Positions 1 through 5,507 of a stretch of 5,507 bases of DNA are shown here, piece after piece (the stretch's first letter is position 1; each line of letters opens with the position of its first letter). Below the pieces are notes generated by a model. It had not been told where the DNA came from. It worked only from the letters and a program-made list of their open reading frames with translations, and searched no databases. This stretch comes from Microcaldota archaeon (lineage in GTDB: Archaea; Micrarchaeota; Micrarchaeia; Micrarchaeales; CABMGC01). The position numbers were made by a program, and so were the translations under genes. The stretch covers positions 1 through 5,507 of the forward strand of contig JAJZLO010000002.1 in assembly GCA_021803405.1 (NCBI GenBank), read 5' to 3'.

Positions 1-478
1 TCAGTCCACAGTTAATAACACTTAAATTTGGCTTTGAATGAATTATAGAAAGCTCACCATATGGATAATATAAAGCTTTTCTCATGCCGCCAAGTTCAAT
101 AAAGCGTAGAAGAGCGTCTACATCACCAAACATAGAGTAGATACTTTTGCCTATAGAGTATCCATGTTTGTATGATATCTTTCTCATCGAAGGAGTAAGG
201 TTAGAAAGTATTGTATTAAGGGATGTAGGATTTTCAGTGCTTGCACTTTTTTCAGCAAGAACCTCAGATATCAGATATTCTTCTAAATCAGAAAAAACTT
301 TTTTTGGAGTTGTACTTTTATTTTTTATTACTGATTTTTTAACATTCATCTTTTTCTTGATTATTTTTTTTGTACTAATGCTAATAATGTTTTTTGAGTG
401 TTCTTTAGATTTAGAGCTTTTCTTTTGAATATTTTTTTGATTTTTTATTTTTATATCTTGTTTTTTTGATCTTTTCAT
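1..478 (-). CDS. Lysine-tailed protein with possible V4R-like ligand-binding domain (3' end outside window)
   Basis: Reading leftward from an ATG at 478-476, the frame stays open for 159 codons to the window edge, so the C-terminus is missing. Residues 1-60 form a very basic, probably disordered tail (22 Lys and 1 Arg). From about residue 62 a folded domain begins. Residues 104-150 carry HGYSIGKSIYSMFG, then a helix DALLRFIELGGM, then strand-like ALYYPYGELSIIHS. This order (glycine-spaced helix, helix, two strands) resembles V4R/4-vinyl-reductase-type domains that bind small hydrophobic ligands; the match is by eye and tentative. A weak Shine-Dalgarno-like TAGGTT lies about 6 nt before the start. 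An alternative start at M44 (349-347) would remove most of the tail. The gene is divergent from the ABC transporter operon and shares its promoter region, so a sensor role for that operon is possible but unproven. The opposite strand is also open here (147-428) but reads as a reverse image of the lysine-rich tail. Confidence 0.6.
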   Translation of the reverse strand, partial: MKRSKKQDIKIKNQKNIQKKSSKSKEHSKNIISISTKKIIKKKMNVKKSVIKNKSTTPKKVFSDLEEYLISEVLAEKSASTENPTSLNTILSNLTPSMRKISYKHGYSIGKSIYSMFGDVDALLRFIELGGMRKALYYPYGELSIIHSKPNLSVINCGL

Positions 479-508
479 TTTTTAACCTACATAGATAATT
501 TCAATCTT

Positions 509-530
509 TACATATATTTACAATATATCT
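509..530. promoter_or_regulatory. Near-symmetric TATA-rich divergent promoter
   Basis: The 95-bp gap between the two divergent starts contains ATATATT (512-518) and its inverted copy AATATAT (522-528), separated by TAC. Read rightward, the element is centred about 55 bp before the permease ATG, which allows a leader of roughly 30 nt. Read leftward, it is centred about 42 bp before the ATG of the lysine-tailed protein, which allows a short leader. The positions suit archaeal TBP-binding boxes in both directions. In such A+T-rich DNA this is suggestive only. Confidence 0.45.
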
Positions 531-573
531 AACAATTGAAAAGAATATTAATCATTAAGGTTGATAGGATATC

Positions 574-2109
574 ATGCAGGGAGTATTAGGGCTTGTGCTG
601 AACTTGATAATAGATACCTCTTATTCATGGGTCAGAATGTTTATAGCACTTGGCATTTCAGTGTTTATTGCGTTTGTGATAGGCATTTATATGGCTTTGT
701 CAAGAACTGCAGAAAGGTACTTGATGCCGATAATTGATATTCTGCAAACAGTACCCATACTTGCATTTTTTCCTTTTGCAATATATGTAATTGTTGGATT
801 ACTGCCAGGAGTAATTGGAATAAATTTTGCCGTAATATTCTTGATAATAACAAGTATGTTATGGAACATAATATTTGGAGTCTATGAGTCTATAAAAACA
901 TTGCCTGAAGAGTTTAATGAGCTTTCCAAACTTTATAATATGGGATTTTTACAGAAAATAAAAAAAATATTTATACCTGCAAGCCTGCCAAGAATTGTAG
1001 AACAGTCAATGCTATCTTGGTCCATTGGCCTGTTTTATCTAGTAAGTAGTGAGATTTTTTCAACAGGAAATGCAAATTATAGTGTAAAACATGGAATAGG
1101 TGTTGCAGTTACGGAGCTTGCTGCTTCTGGAAATACTTACGGTTATATAATTGCACTGATTGTTTTTTTGATTTTTGTGATAGCTACAAGATTTCTATTT
1201 TTTGGACCGCTAGAAAGTTATGTGAACAAACATAGAAAAGGCAGGCCAGAAAAGGTTAGTTTCTTTAAAGAGATGAAACTGAGAAGCATAAGAAAATATG
1301 AAAGATATGCTAAAAAAGAAGAAAAAGTACTGATAAAGGCATTTTCAAAAATAAAGTTTGGAAAGCATAAAGAACATACGGCTAAAACTTCAAAAAGCAG
1401 TAGAACCAGTACCATATTTTATGTTTCTTTTGCAGTACTTCTTACGTTTATTTTGCTTTTTGTTACAGGGCTTTTAAACTCAGAGATAATGGTTCTTGAA
1501 GAGCTTGCAGCGTCGATATTGAGAGTTTGGGTTGCTTTTTTTGCCTTCTCTGTTGTTTCTATCTTAATCTCAGTGTACATAATATTTATGGCAAAGAATG
1601 AGTCACGATATATTACTCTTTTTCAGATACTTGCGGCAATACCTGCAACAATACTACTTCCTGAACTCGTTAATTTATTTGGTAGTGGAACATATGGTCC
1701 AGAGATTGTTGCTTTTCTTATTTTCTTCCTTAGTGGAATATGGTATATGATATTTAGCATGGTTGGAGCAGGAAAAACCTTGCAAAGCAATGTTTTTGAA
1801 GTTAAAAAAATATTTGGCGTTAGAGGAATAAATTCCTGGAAAAAGATATATGTTATGGCACTGCTTCCTGGGATAATAACAGGTGGCATAACTGCCATTG
1901 CAGCAGAGTGGAACGCAAGTATTTTGGCTGAGTCATTTGGAAACACACATGTGACATATGGAATAGGAAGGTTTCTTGATATTACATTATCAAATGGAAA
2001 TCTTCTTTTAATGGGTATTGCATTAATAAATTTAGTTGTGATGATAATTATAATAAACAAAGTACTTTGGAAAAGATTATATGATAAGGCAGCTTTGGTC
2101 TACAAGTAG
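574..2109 (+). CDS. ABC-type anion/NitT-TauT-like transporter, duplicated (fused) permease
   Basis: A 511-residue inner membrane protein made of two binding-protein-dependent permease (MetI-like) halves in one chain. Half 1 has membrane segments near residues 21-42, 55-78, 82-104, 145-162 and 188-210. Half 2 has them near 281-301, 315-338, 347-368, 376-397, 425-446 and 477-496. Each half shows the cytoplasmic EAA-type coupling loop that docks on the ATPase: around [12 protein letters not shown] and IPASLP (116-139), and around [12 protein letters not shown] and ALLP (407-432). The end of half 2 ([16 protein letters not shown]) is typical of nitrate/sulfonate/taurine-type permeases. The halves are joined by a very basic cytoplasmic linker of about 70 residues. 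The architecture fits the archaeal 'duplicated permease' anion transporters (COG4986-like). The start is the first ATG after an in-frame TAG at 565-567; AGGTTGAT (558-565) is an imperfect Shine-Dalgarno. The ATPase gene follows after 8 bp. The substrate cannot be read from the sequence. Confidence 0.9.
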   Translation: MQGVLGLVLNLIIDTSYSWVRMFIALGISVFIAFVIGIYMALSRTAERYLMPIIDILQTVPILAFFPFAIYVIVGLLPGVIGINFAVIFLIITSMLWNIIFGVYESIKTLPEEFNELSKLYNMGFLQKIKKIFIPASLPRIVEQSMLSWSIGLFYLVSSEIFSTGNANYSVKHGIGVAVTELAASGNTYGYIIALIVFLIFVIATRFLFFGPLESYVNKHRKGRPEKVSFFKEMKLRSIRKYERYAKKEEKVLIKAFSKIKFGKHKEHTAKTSKSSRTSTIFYVSFAVLLTFILLFVTGLLNSEIMVLEELAASILRVWVAFFAFSVVSILISVYIIFMAKNESRYITLFQILAAIPATILLPELVNLFGSGTYGPEIVAFLIFFLSGIWYMIFSMVGAGKTLQSNVFEVKKIFGVRGINSWKKIYVMALLPGIITGGITAIAAEWNASILAESFGNTHVTYGIGRFLDITLSNGNLLLMGIALINLVVMIIIINKVLWKRLYDKAALVYK

Positions 2110-2117
2110 GTATTAAA

Positions 2118-2867
2118 ATGATTATAATAAACTCAAAAGACGTAGGATTTTCATATGACGATGAACAGGAGGTCATTAAAGATATTACATTTGCGGCAAA
2201 TAATGATGAATTTGTATCTATAATAGGCCCTAGTGGATGCGGAAAAAGTACCTTTTTGAGAATTGCTGCGGGATTAATAAAATCAAGTAGAGGCGGAGTA
2301 TTTTATAAAGAAAAAAAGGTTGAAAAACCTTCAAAAGAGATATCGTTTGTCTTTCAAGACTTTGCCCTCTTGCCATGGCTCACTAACATAGAAAATGTAA
2401 AGATAGGATACTCTATGCTTAAAATAACAGAGCAGGAAAAAAACAAACATGCAGCAGAACTACTTAAGAGTTTTGGACTTGAAGGTTTTGAGTATACATA
2501 TCCAAATATGCTAAGCGGAGGCATGAAGCAGCGAGTAGGAATTGCTAGGGCCCTTGCATCAGAGCCTGAGGTTCTTTTGATGGACGAGCCATTTAGTGCT
2601 TTGGACGAGCTCACGGCAAATACATTAAGGTATGATGTCTTAGAGCAGCTCAAAAATAAAAAAAGATCGGTAAAATCAGTCATTATGGTAACGCATAATG
2701 TAGAAGAAGCTGTTGAACTTTCAGATAAGATAGTAGTGCTTTCAGGAAAACCTTCAAAGGTACTAAGTATAGAAGAGATAAAAATGAAAAGGCCCAGATC
2801 AAGAAGAGATCCTGAGTTTCTTGACATGGTAGATAGAATATATAAGATCCTTTCTACACCGCAATAG
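2118..2867 (+). CDS. ABC transporter ATP-binding protein, NitT/TauT (SsuB/TauB-like) type
   Basis: A 249-residue cytoplasmic ATPase that powers the permease encoded just upstream. All catalytic motifs look intact: Walker [10 protein letters not shown] (37-45), Q-loop glutamine at 80 in [13 protein letters not shown], signature LSGGMKQR (132-139), Walker B VLLMDEP (152-158) followed by D-loop SALD, and switch histidine at 193 in VTHNVEEA. The ALLPWLT after the Q-loop and the basic tail [11 protein letters not shown] (224-234) are hallmarks of the nitrate/sulfonate/taurine group. Length is normal for a bare ATPase of this group. It lacks the extra C-terminal AAA-associated domain present in many relatives; a protein resembling that domain is encoded convergently next door. 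The start ATG lies 8 bp after the permease stop, and TAGGT spanning that stop may serve as the ribosome-binding site, so the two genes are probably translationally coupled. The 3' end overlaps the opposite-strand gene by 14 bp. Confidence 0.95.
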   Translation: MIIINSKDVGFSYDDEQEVIKDITFAANNDEFVSIIGPSGCGKSTFLRIAAGLIKSSRGGVFYKEKKVEKPSKEISFVFQDFALLPWLTNIENVKIGYSMLKITEQEKNKHAAELLKSFGLEGFEYTYPNMLSGGMKQRVGIARALASEPEVLLMDEPFSALDELTANTLRYDVLEQLKNKKRSVKSVIMVTHNVEEAVELSDKIVVLSGKPSKVLSIEEIKMKRPRSRRDPEFLDMVDRIYKILSTPQ

Positions 2868-3342
2868 ACCATAGATCAGTTTTTGGAGCATAAGAAACAA
2901 TCTTTGCTTTTAAACACCACGTAATTAAAAAATGATGCAGCTCCTCGGTTATCTTAAAGGTGTCACCAGAAATTAATTTTTTACTTTTAAGAGAAATTGC
3001 AAGCTGAGAGGTTGTCATACTTTCGTTTTTTAATAAAAGCAGAACTGTCTTTGAAGGCTCTATTTTTTTGAGTATTATGCCCAGATTTTTGTCATGATTA
3101 TTTAAGAAGGATACGCCTTTTTTGGTAATTATTATTTTTTCTTCCTTGATTGTTAAAAGTTCCATTATTCCGGCAGCAGAAACCAAAGGAAAAAGAAGGT
3201 CTATGTGCTCTTTTGTATATGAAGATAGTTCTCTGAATGAAAGTCCTTTGTTTTCATTAAGTATTTTTAATATAGCACGTACTCTGCTTAAGCTTACAGA
3301 TAAAGGAAATGATGTTTTTAGAAATAAGTTTTTGTTTTCCAT
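2854..3342 (-). CDS. Stand-alone AAA-associated C-terminal domain-like protein (tandem winged-helix look)
   Basis: A 162-residue soluble protein with no signal peptide or membrane segment. It appears to be two winged-helix-like units: residues about 19-82 (helices [21 protein letters not shown] and [18 protein letters not shown], then wing strand [12 protein letters not shown]) and about 97-160 ([44 protein letters not shown]). The pattern of a helix ending in AAGIMELL, a 'T-G' wing strand, and a terminal 'L-x-WxxxA-x-x-x-x-Y' block resembles the AAA-associated C-terminal domain (PF09821-like) found at the end of many NitT/TauT-type ATPases. That is recognition by eye. Here the domain is a separate gene, convergent with and overlapping the ATPase gene. 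Likely roles are regulation of the transporter through the ATPase, or DNA binding as a small transcription regulator; the sequence does not decide between them. No Shine-Dalgarno is seen before the ATG at 3342-3340. Confidence 0.8.
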   Translation of the reverse strand: MENKNLFLKTSFPLSVSLSRVRAILKILNENKGLSFRELSSYTKEHIDLLFPLVSAAGIMELLTIKEEKIIITKKGVSFLNNHDKNLGIILKKIEPSKTVLLLLKNESMTTSQLAISLKSKKLISGDTFKITEELHHFLITWCLKAKIVSYAPKTDLWSIAV

Positions 3343-3386
3343 GAATATGATTATACGGTTATTATTTTAATCCTTTCCAAATATGA

Positions 3387-3397
3387 AGATATATACT
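3387..3397 (-). promoter_or_regulatory. TATA-like box for the AAA-associated-domain gene
   Basis: On the minus strand the sequence reads AGTATATATCT, centred about 50 bp before the ATG at 3342. With the usual archaeal spacing of about 26 bp, transcription would start near 3365 and leave a short leader of some 20 nt. It lies in the 78-bp gap after the stop of the upstream same-strand gene, so this gene probably has its own promoter but could also receive read-through. Confidence 0.4.
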
Positions 3398-3420
3398 CAG
3401 ATCTAAGCAAAGTTATATTT

Positions 3421-3921
3421 TCAACTAAAATTTTTACGAGATAATACATCAACAGTCAATGTTCCGCTAACTTGGTATGAATTAAGATTATGAACAGAGC
3501 AATTGCTGCATATTCCATAAAAAATATTATATCGTGAGTTTATCTGTGAGCCTACTGATGGAAAGTAATTATTCATATAAACAGTACAGGTAAATGAGTT
3601 TTTTTCTGTGACGGCACTTGGACTACAAGAACCATTATAAGAAACATTGTTATAGGTTGGGAAGACAGATATGGCATTGCTTGGAAAACCTACTTTTGTT
3701 CCTACCTCATTTTTTACTATTATAATCAAAACAGAGCCTGATGAATTAACATATACAGATGCATTATTGCATTGAAACTGTGAATTTATGTAACAGTAAG
3801 AATACATACTTGGATGATACGTTATTAAAAAAAAGGTAAGTATTGTTGCACCGGCTATGAACAAAGCTATAAATATCCAAGTATAAGTGTCAAAAAGTTC
3901 GTAAGATGATTGAAGTTTCAT
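3421..3921 (-). CDS. Membrane-anchored, cysteine-rich secreted protein of unknown function
   Basis: I do not recognise this 166-residue protein. A short cytoplasmic N-terminus (1-13) is followed by one hydrophobic segment (about 14-36, WIFIALFIAGATILTFFLI), then about 130 residues predicted to lie outside the cell. The outer part is rich in Ser, Asn, Tyr and Val and looks like a beta-strand domain. It has six cysteines (43, 51, 99, 112, 138, 141), enough for three disulfides, the last two forming CSNC. There are six N-glycosylation sequons (N53, N59, N92, N96, N140, N164). No class III signal-peptide (pilin) cleavage motif is evident. It lies downstream of the DUF929 gene on the same strand after a 65-bp gap that holds its own TATA-like box, with no Shine-Dalgarno, so a leaderless transcript is likely. 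It may be a surface protein or a partner of the neighbouring CxxC protein; that link is inference. Confidence 0.8.
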   Translation of the reverse strand: MKLQSSYELFDTYTWIFIALFIAGATILTFFLITYHPSMYSYCYINSQFQCNNASVYVNSSGSVLIIIVKNEVGTKVGFPSNAISVFPTYNNVSYNGSCSPSAVTEKNSFTCTVYMNNYFPSVGSQINSRYNIFYGICSNCSVHNLNSYQVSGTLTVDVLSRKNFS

Positions 3922-3934
3922 GATTAAGACAGAT

Positions 3935-3944
3935 TGTAATTACA
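3935..3944. repeat. Perfect 10-bp palindrome TGTAATTACA, possible operator
   Basis: TGTAATTACA is a perfect palindrome lying between the TATA-like box (3949-3961) and the ATG (3921) of the cysteine-rich protein gene, close to the expected transcription start. A related TGTAATACA sits at 3976-3984, on the other side of the TATA box. An archaeal repressor binding here would block initiation. The half-site TGTAAT also occurs inside coding sequence in this A+T-rich window, so chance is a real alternative. Confidence 0.3.
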
Positions 3945-3948
3945 TCTT

Positions 3949-3961
3949 TTTATTTATAAAT
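3949..3961 (-). promoter_or_regulatory. TATA box for the cysteine-rich secreted protein gene
   Basis: On the minus strand the sequence reads ATATTTATAAATAAAA, containing a good archaeal TATA-like core (TTTATAAATA). The centre lies about 34 bp before the ATG at 3921, which puts the transcription start within roughly 10 nt of the start codon. That fits a leaderless or nearly leaderless message and the absence of a Shine-Dalgarno. Confidence 0.55.
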
Positions 3962-3986
3962 ATTATGTTTATGAATGTAATACACG

Positions 3987-5084
3987 TTAATAGCCATTTG
4001 TACTTTCTATGGTTTTTATTGCTGGAAGAGAACATACTGGAGCAGTGTTATTTATTGAACTGCATACCATAGCAACATAAAGATCTGCCGCTGCATACTC
4101 ACTTTGTGAGAACTGATCATTGAATGCCGCAAGCTGTTGCAACACCTGCGCATGTGTCATATTTACAATCTGAAGATCTGAGCTAGATGTTGGAGGCGTA
4201 TTGCCAAAGTCTATAGCATCTGCACCACTTATCTGATCGCTTCCCCATATAGTATACGGGGTACCTTGGAAATTATTTAGTTGTTCTATAAGCTTAAAAG
4301 CGTCTATATATGCAAGATTTCCAGACTGGTTTATCTCTTGTTGTATAATAGGAATAGGCTGAACAACAAAACCACCGGTTATTGGACTTGTATCCTCTAT
4401 CGCTATGAAGTTAATGTAATTGCTACTATAATAAGAACCTAAGTCTACCGTAGAGTTATTGTAGTGGGCAGGAGACCAATATATTGTAGGTACATCGCTG
4501 TCTTTAAGAGCACTATATCCTTCAAAAAGATTACTGAAGTTACCAAATCTTGAAAGAGCCAGTGCCATTGCCCATCTGTTTTCTCCACAGAAAATGCAGG
4601 TTATTGAACCTAAATATATTACGCTTGGCTTTCCGTTAATAATAAACATTGGAACCTTGTTTGGCTTTGCTGAAACCGTGTTTACTATACTTCCATTGAT
4701 TAACATCTCTCCGGCCTTCTCAAAATAAGAGTTAGGCGCGTTGTTTATTATTGAAAGATCAGTAGCGTTTAATGGATTGTTTATATTTGTAAGTCTATCC
4801 CCAAAACTGCCTGAGGTAGTTATTACAGGATCCGCAGGCAAGAATAACTGTTGAGGAGCAATTAATGATGAACTTATATTAAATGCAGTGATATTTGCAC
4901 TCTTAAGCGCAGTCGTATTTGAAGAATTTACATATATTATCTTAGTTTGATTTTGATAAATTATACTTTTAGGCGTATGAGTATATGCAAGAATAGCTAG
5001 TAAAAGCGCAGCTATACTTATTACAAATGTTGCATACGTAAGAACATTCGTTTTTGTTGTTGTGGTTTTTGTTTTTGATGCCAT
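3987..5084 (-). CDS. DUF929 family membrane-anchored thioredoxin-like protein (CxxC)
   Basis: A 365-residue protein with a short Lys/Thr-rich cytoplasmic tail (MASKTKTTTTKTN), one membrane anchor (about 14-34) and a large outer domain. At 157-185 the segment YLGSITCIFCGENRW, then ALSRFGNFSNL, matches the archaeal DUF929 core, whose usual motif is close to CPYC; here it is C163-I-F-C166. TPYTIWG (275-281) sits where a thioredoxin-fold cis-proline loop would be, with P276 as candidate. Two more cysteines (341, 351) near the C-terminus could form a structural disulfide. At least eleven N-glycosylation sequons support an outside location. The family's function is not established; a thiol-disulfide exchange role for secreted proteins follows from the fold and motif and is inference. 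The ATG at 5084 follows a TATA-like box by about 27 bp without a Shine-Dalgarno, suggesting a leaderless transcript. Downstream on the same strand lies a six-cysteine secreted protein; upstream and divergent is a TatD-type hydrolase. Confidence 0.88.
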   Translation of the reverse strand: MASKTKTTTTKTNVLTYATFVISIAALLLAILAYTHTPKSIIYQNQTKIIYVNSSNTTALKSANITAFNISSSLIAPQQLFLPADPVITTSGSFGDRLTNINNPLNATDLSIINNAPNSYFEKAGEMLINGSIVNTVSAKPNKVPMFIINGKPSVIYLGSITCIFCGENRWAMALALSRFGNFSNLFEGYSALKDSDVPTIYWSPAHYNNSTVDLGSYYSSNYINFIAIEDTSPITGGFVVQPIPIIQQEINQSGNLAYIDAFKLIEQLNNFQGTPYTIWGSDQISGADAIDFGNTPPTSSSDLQIVNMTHAQVLQQLAAFNDQFSQSEYAAADLYVAMVCSSINNTAPVCSLPAIKTIESTNGY

Positions 5085-5107
5085 GTAATCTATTGTTTTT
5101 ATACTGC

Positions 5108-5115
5108 TTTTTAAA
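5108..5115 (-). promoter_or_regulatory. TATA box for the DUF929 gene
   Basis: The minus strand reads GCATTTAAAAAGC, with TTTAAAAA as the TATA-like core. Its centre is about 27 bp before the ATG at 5084, the spacing expected for a message that starts at or next to its start codon. Short inverted arms CTGC (5104-5107) and GCAG (5117-5120) flank the core, which may be chance. Confidence 0.55.
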
Positions 5116-5130
5116 TGCAGATATTGCTTA

Positions 5131-5153
5131 TTTATCTAATTTTCATAGATAAA
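5131..5153. repeat. 8-bp inverted repeat, possible operator between divergent genes
   Basis: TTTATCTA (5131-5138) is repeated as its exact reverse complement TAGATAAA (5146-5153) across a 7-nt spacer. Outer bases can extend the match to GCTT and AAGC if a 3-nt bulge is allowed. It lies just upstream of the DUF929 TATA box and about 85 bp before the TatD-type start, a place where an activator or regulator could act. It could instead form a small RNA hairpin, but it lies outside the predicted transcripts. Confidence 0.35.
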
Positions 5154-5187
5154 GCCATAGACAGTATTACAGAGATATTATAGATTA

Positions 5188-5200
5188 TTTAATATATAAA
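5188..5200 (+). promoter_or_regulatory. TATA-like box for the TatD-family gene
   Basis: TTTAATATATAAA is centred about 43 bp before the ATG at 5237. With the usual spacing, transcription would start near 5221 and leave a leader of about 15 nt containing AGGT (5227-5230), a weak Shine-Dalgarno six bases before the start codon. The surrounding DNA is almost all A and T, so the exact box is uncertain. Confidence 0.4.
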
Positions 5201-5236
5201 ACTATATTATATGATTAGGTATTTACAGGTATATTA

Positions 5237-5507
5237 ATGTTTTCAGATGCGCATTGCCATTTATATATGGCAGAAAATATAGAAAAGGTCTTGGATGCTT
5301 CACAAGAATGTAATGTTAGCTTATTTTTAAATACCGCAGTAGATTATGACAGTTCAATTAAAAGTGCAAAACTAAAGCTTGAGTCTAAAGGAGTTTATAA
5401 TGTGCTTGGAATAGCACCTGATTTTTCAGTTGCTGATCTTGAAAAGCTTGAGATGCTAGAAAAACTTGCTTCAAAAGCAGCAGTAGGTATAGGAGAGATA
5501 GGACTAG
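5237..5507 (+). CDS. TatD-family metal-dependent hydrolase/DNase (N-terminal part, cut by window end)
   Basis: The first 90 codons are visible. The protein opens with MFSDAHCHLY: the H6-x-H8 pair is the N-terminal metal-binding motif of TatD-type amidohydrolase-fold enzymes. Residues 83-90 read VGIGEIGL, the second family block, in which E87 is the expected bridging metal ligand. The remaining ligands (two histidines and an aspartate) lie beyond the window. The segment between them (YNVLGIAPDF, 54-63) replaces the common GIHPH with GIAPDF. Family members are cytoplasmic metal-dependent hydrolases, several shown to act as DNases or on related phosphodiester substrates. The start is set by the motif, which begins four residues after this ATG, and by AGGT six bases ahead. 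The gene is divergent from the DUF929 gene; no functional link is evident. Confidence 0.88.
   Translation, partial: MFSDAHCHLYMAENIEKVLDASQECNVSLFLNTAVDYDSSIKSAKLKLESKGVYNVLGIAPDFSVADLEKLEMLEKLASKAAVGIGEIGL

Noticed and set aside
147..428. Plus-strand open frame encoding a Phe/Leu-rich 93-residue peptide
   Set aside because: It is the reverse image of the lysine-rich tail of the minus-strand gene: AAA-rich codons read backward as TTT. The minus frame is longer, runs to the window edge and has a domain-like region and a promoter.
665..869. Two short minus-strand open frames
   Set aside because: Both lie inside the first permease half and overlap each other in different frames; they are shadows.
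1218..1415. Minus-strand 65-residue hydrophobic open frame
   Set aside because: It is the complement of the lysine-rich permease linker, so its Phe/Leu content is an artefact of reading AAA codons in reverse.
1623..2060. Minus-strand 145-residue open frame
   Set aside because: It lies wholly inside the second half of the permease gene, which has clear family motifs; no promoter or domain was seen.
2354..2872. Minus-strand 172-residue, serine-rich open frame
   Set aside because: It is antisense to the ATPase coding region carrying the signature, Walker B and H-loop motifs; the composition is typical of a shadow frame.
2880..2884. T5 run as a terminator for the transporter operon
   Set aside because: Five T residues in A+T-rich DNA inside an opposite-strand gene is too weak to call.
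3122..3370. Plus-strand 82-residue open frame
   Set aside because: It is antisense to the AAA-associated-domain gene, with no start signals or recognisable motif.
3421..3921. Cysteine-rich protein as a type IV pilin or archaellin
   Set aside because: The N-terminal segment lacks a class III signal-peptide cleavage motif ahead of the hydrophobic stretch, and the cysteine-rich outer domain is not pilin-like.
5104..5120. CTGC/GCAG inverted arms around the DUF929 TATA box as an operator
   Set aside because: Only four base pairs match, which is expected by chance.

Overview
The window is strongly A+T-rich and looks archaeal. It has TATA-like boxes about 25-30 bp ahead of several starts, probable leaderless genes mixed with weakly Shine-Dalgarno-led ones, a secreted DUF929-type protein (an archaeal family), an archaeal-style duplicated ABC permease, and many N-glycosylation sequons in the predicted extracytoplasmic proteins. 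Compact gene packing plus this content suggests a small-genome archaeon, for example an ARMAN/DPANN-type or Thermoplasmata-associated lineage. The lineage is inference; no rRNA or other marker is present.

Layout. 478-1 (-): start of a gene for a lysine-tailed protein whose folded part resembles V4R-type small-molecule-binding domains, cut by the left edge. 479-573: divergent promoter region with a near-symmetric TATA-rich palindrome. 574-2109 and 2118-2867 (+): a two-gene operon for a NitT/TauT-type ABC importer, with a fused double permease and its ATPase. 3342-2854 (-): a convergent gene whose product resembles the AAA-associated C-terminal domain that is normally fused to this type of ATPase; its 3' end overlaps the ATPase gene by 14 bp. 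3921-3421 (-): an unrecognised membrane-anchored secreted protein with six cysteines. 5084-3987 (-): a DUF929 thioredoxin-like membrane-anchored protein with a CIFC motif. 5085-5236: divergent intergenic region with TATA boxes and an 8-bp inverted repeat. 5237-5507 (+): start of a TatD-family metal-dependent hydrolase, cut by the right edge. There is no gene-free stretch longer than 300 bases, and no tRNA, rRNA, CRISPR array or insertion sequence was seen.

Two working units can be proposed. The first is the importer (permease, ATPase and detached accessory domain), which has no substrate-binding protein in view. The second is a possible envelope thiol unit, in which the DUF929 protein faces outside next to a small cysteine-rich surface protein. 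The most unusual points are the inverted, detached ATPase-associated domain and the pairing of a CxxC protein with a six-cysteine neighbour. Nothing here proves a wholly new system.
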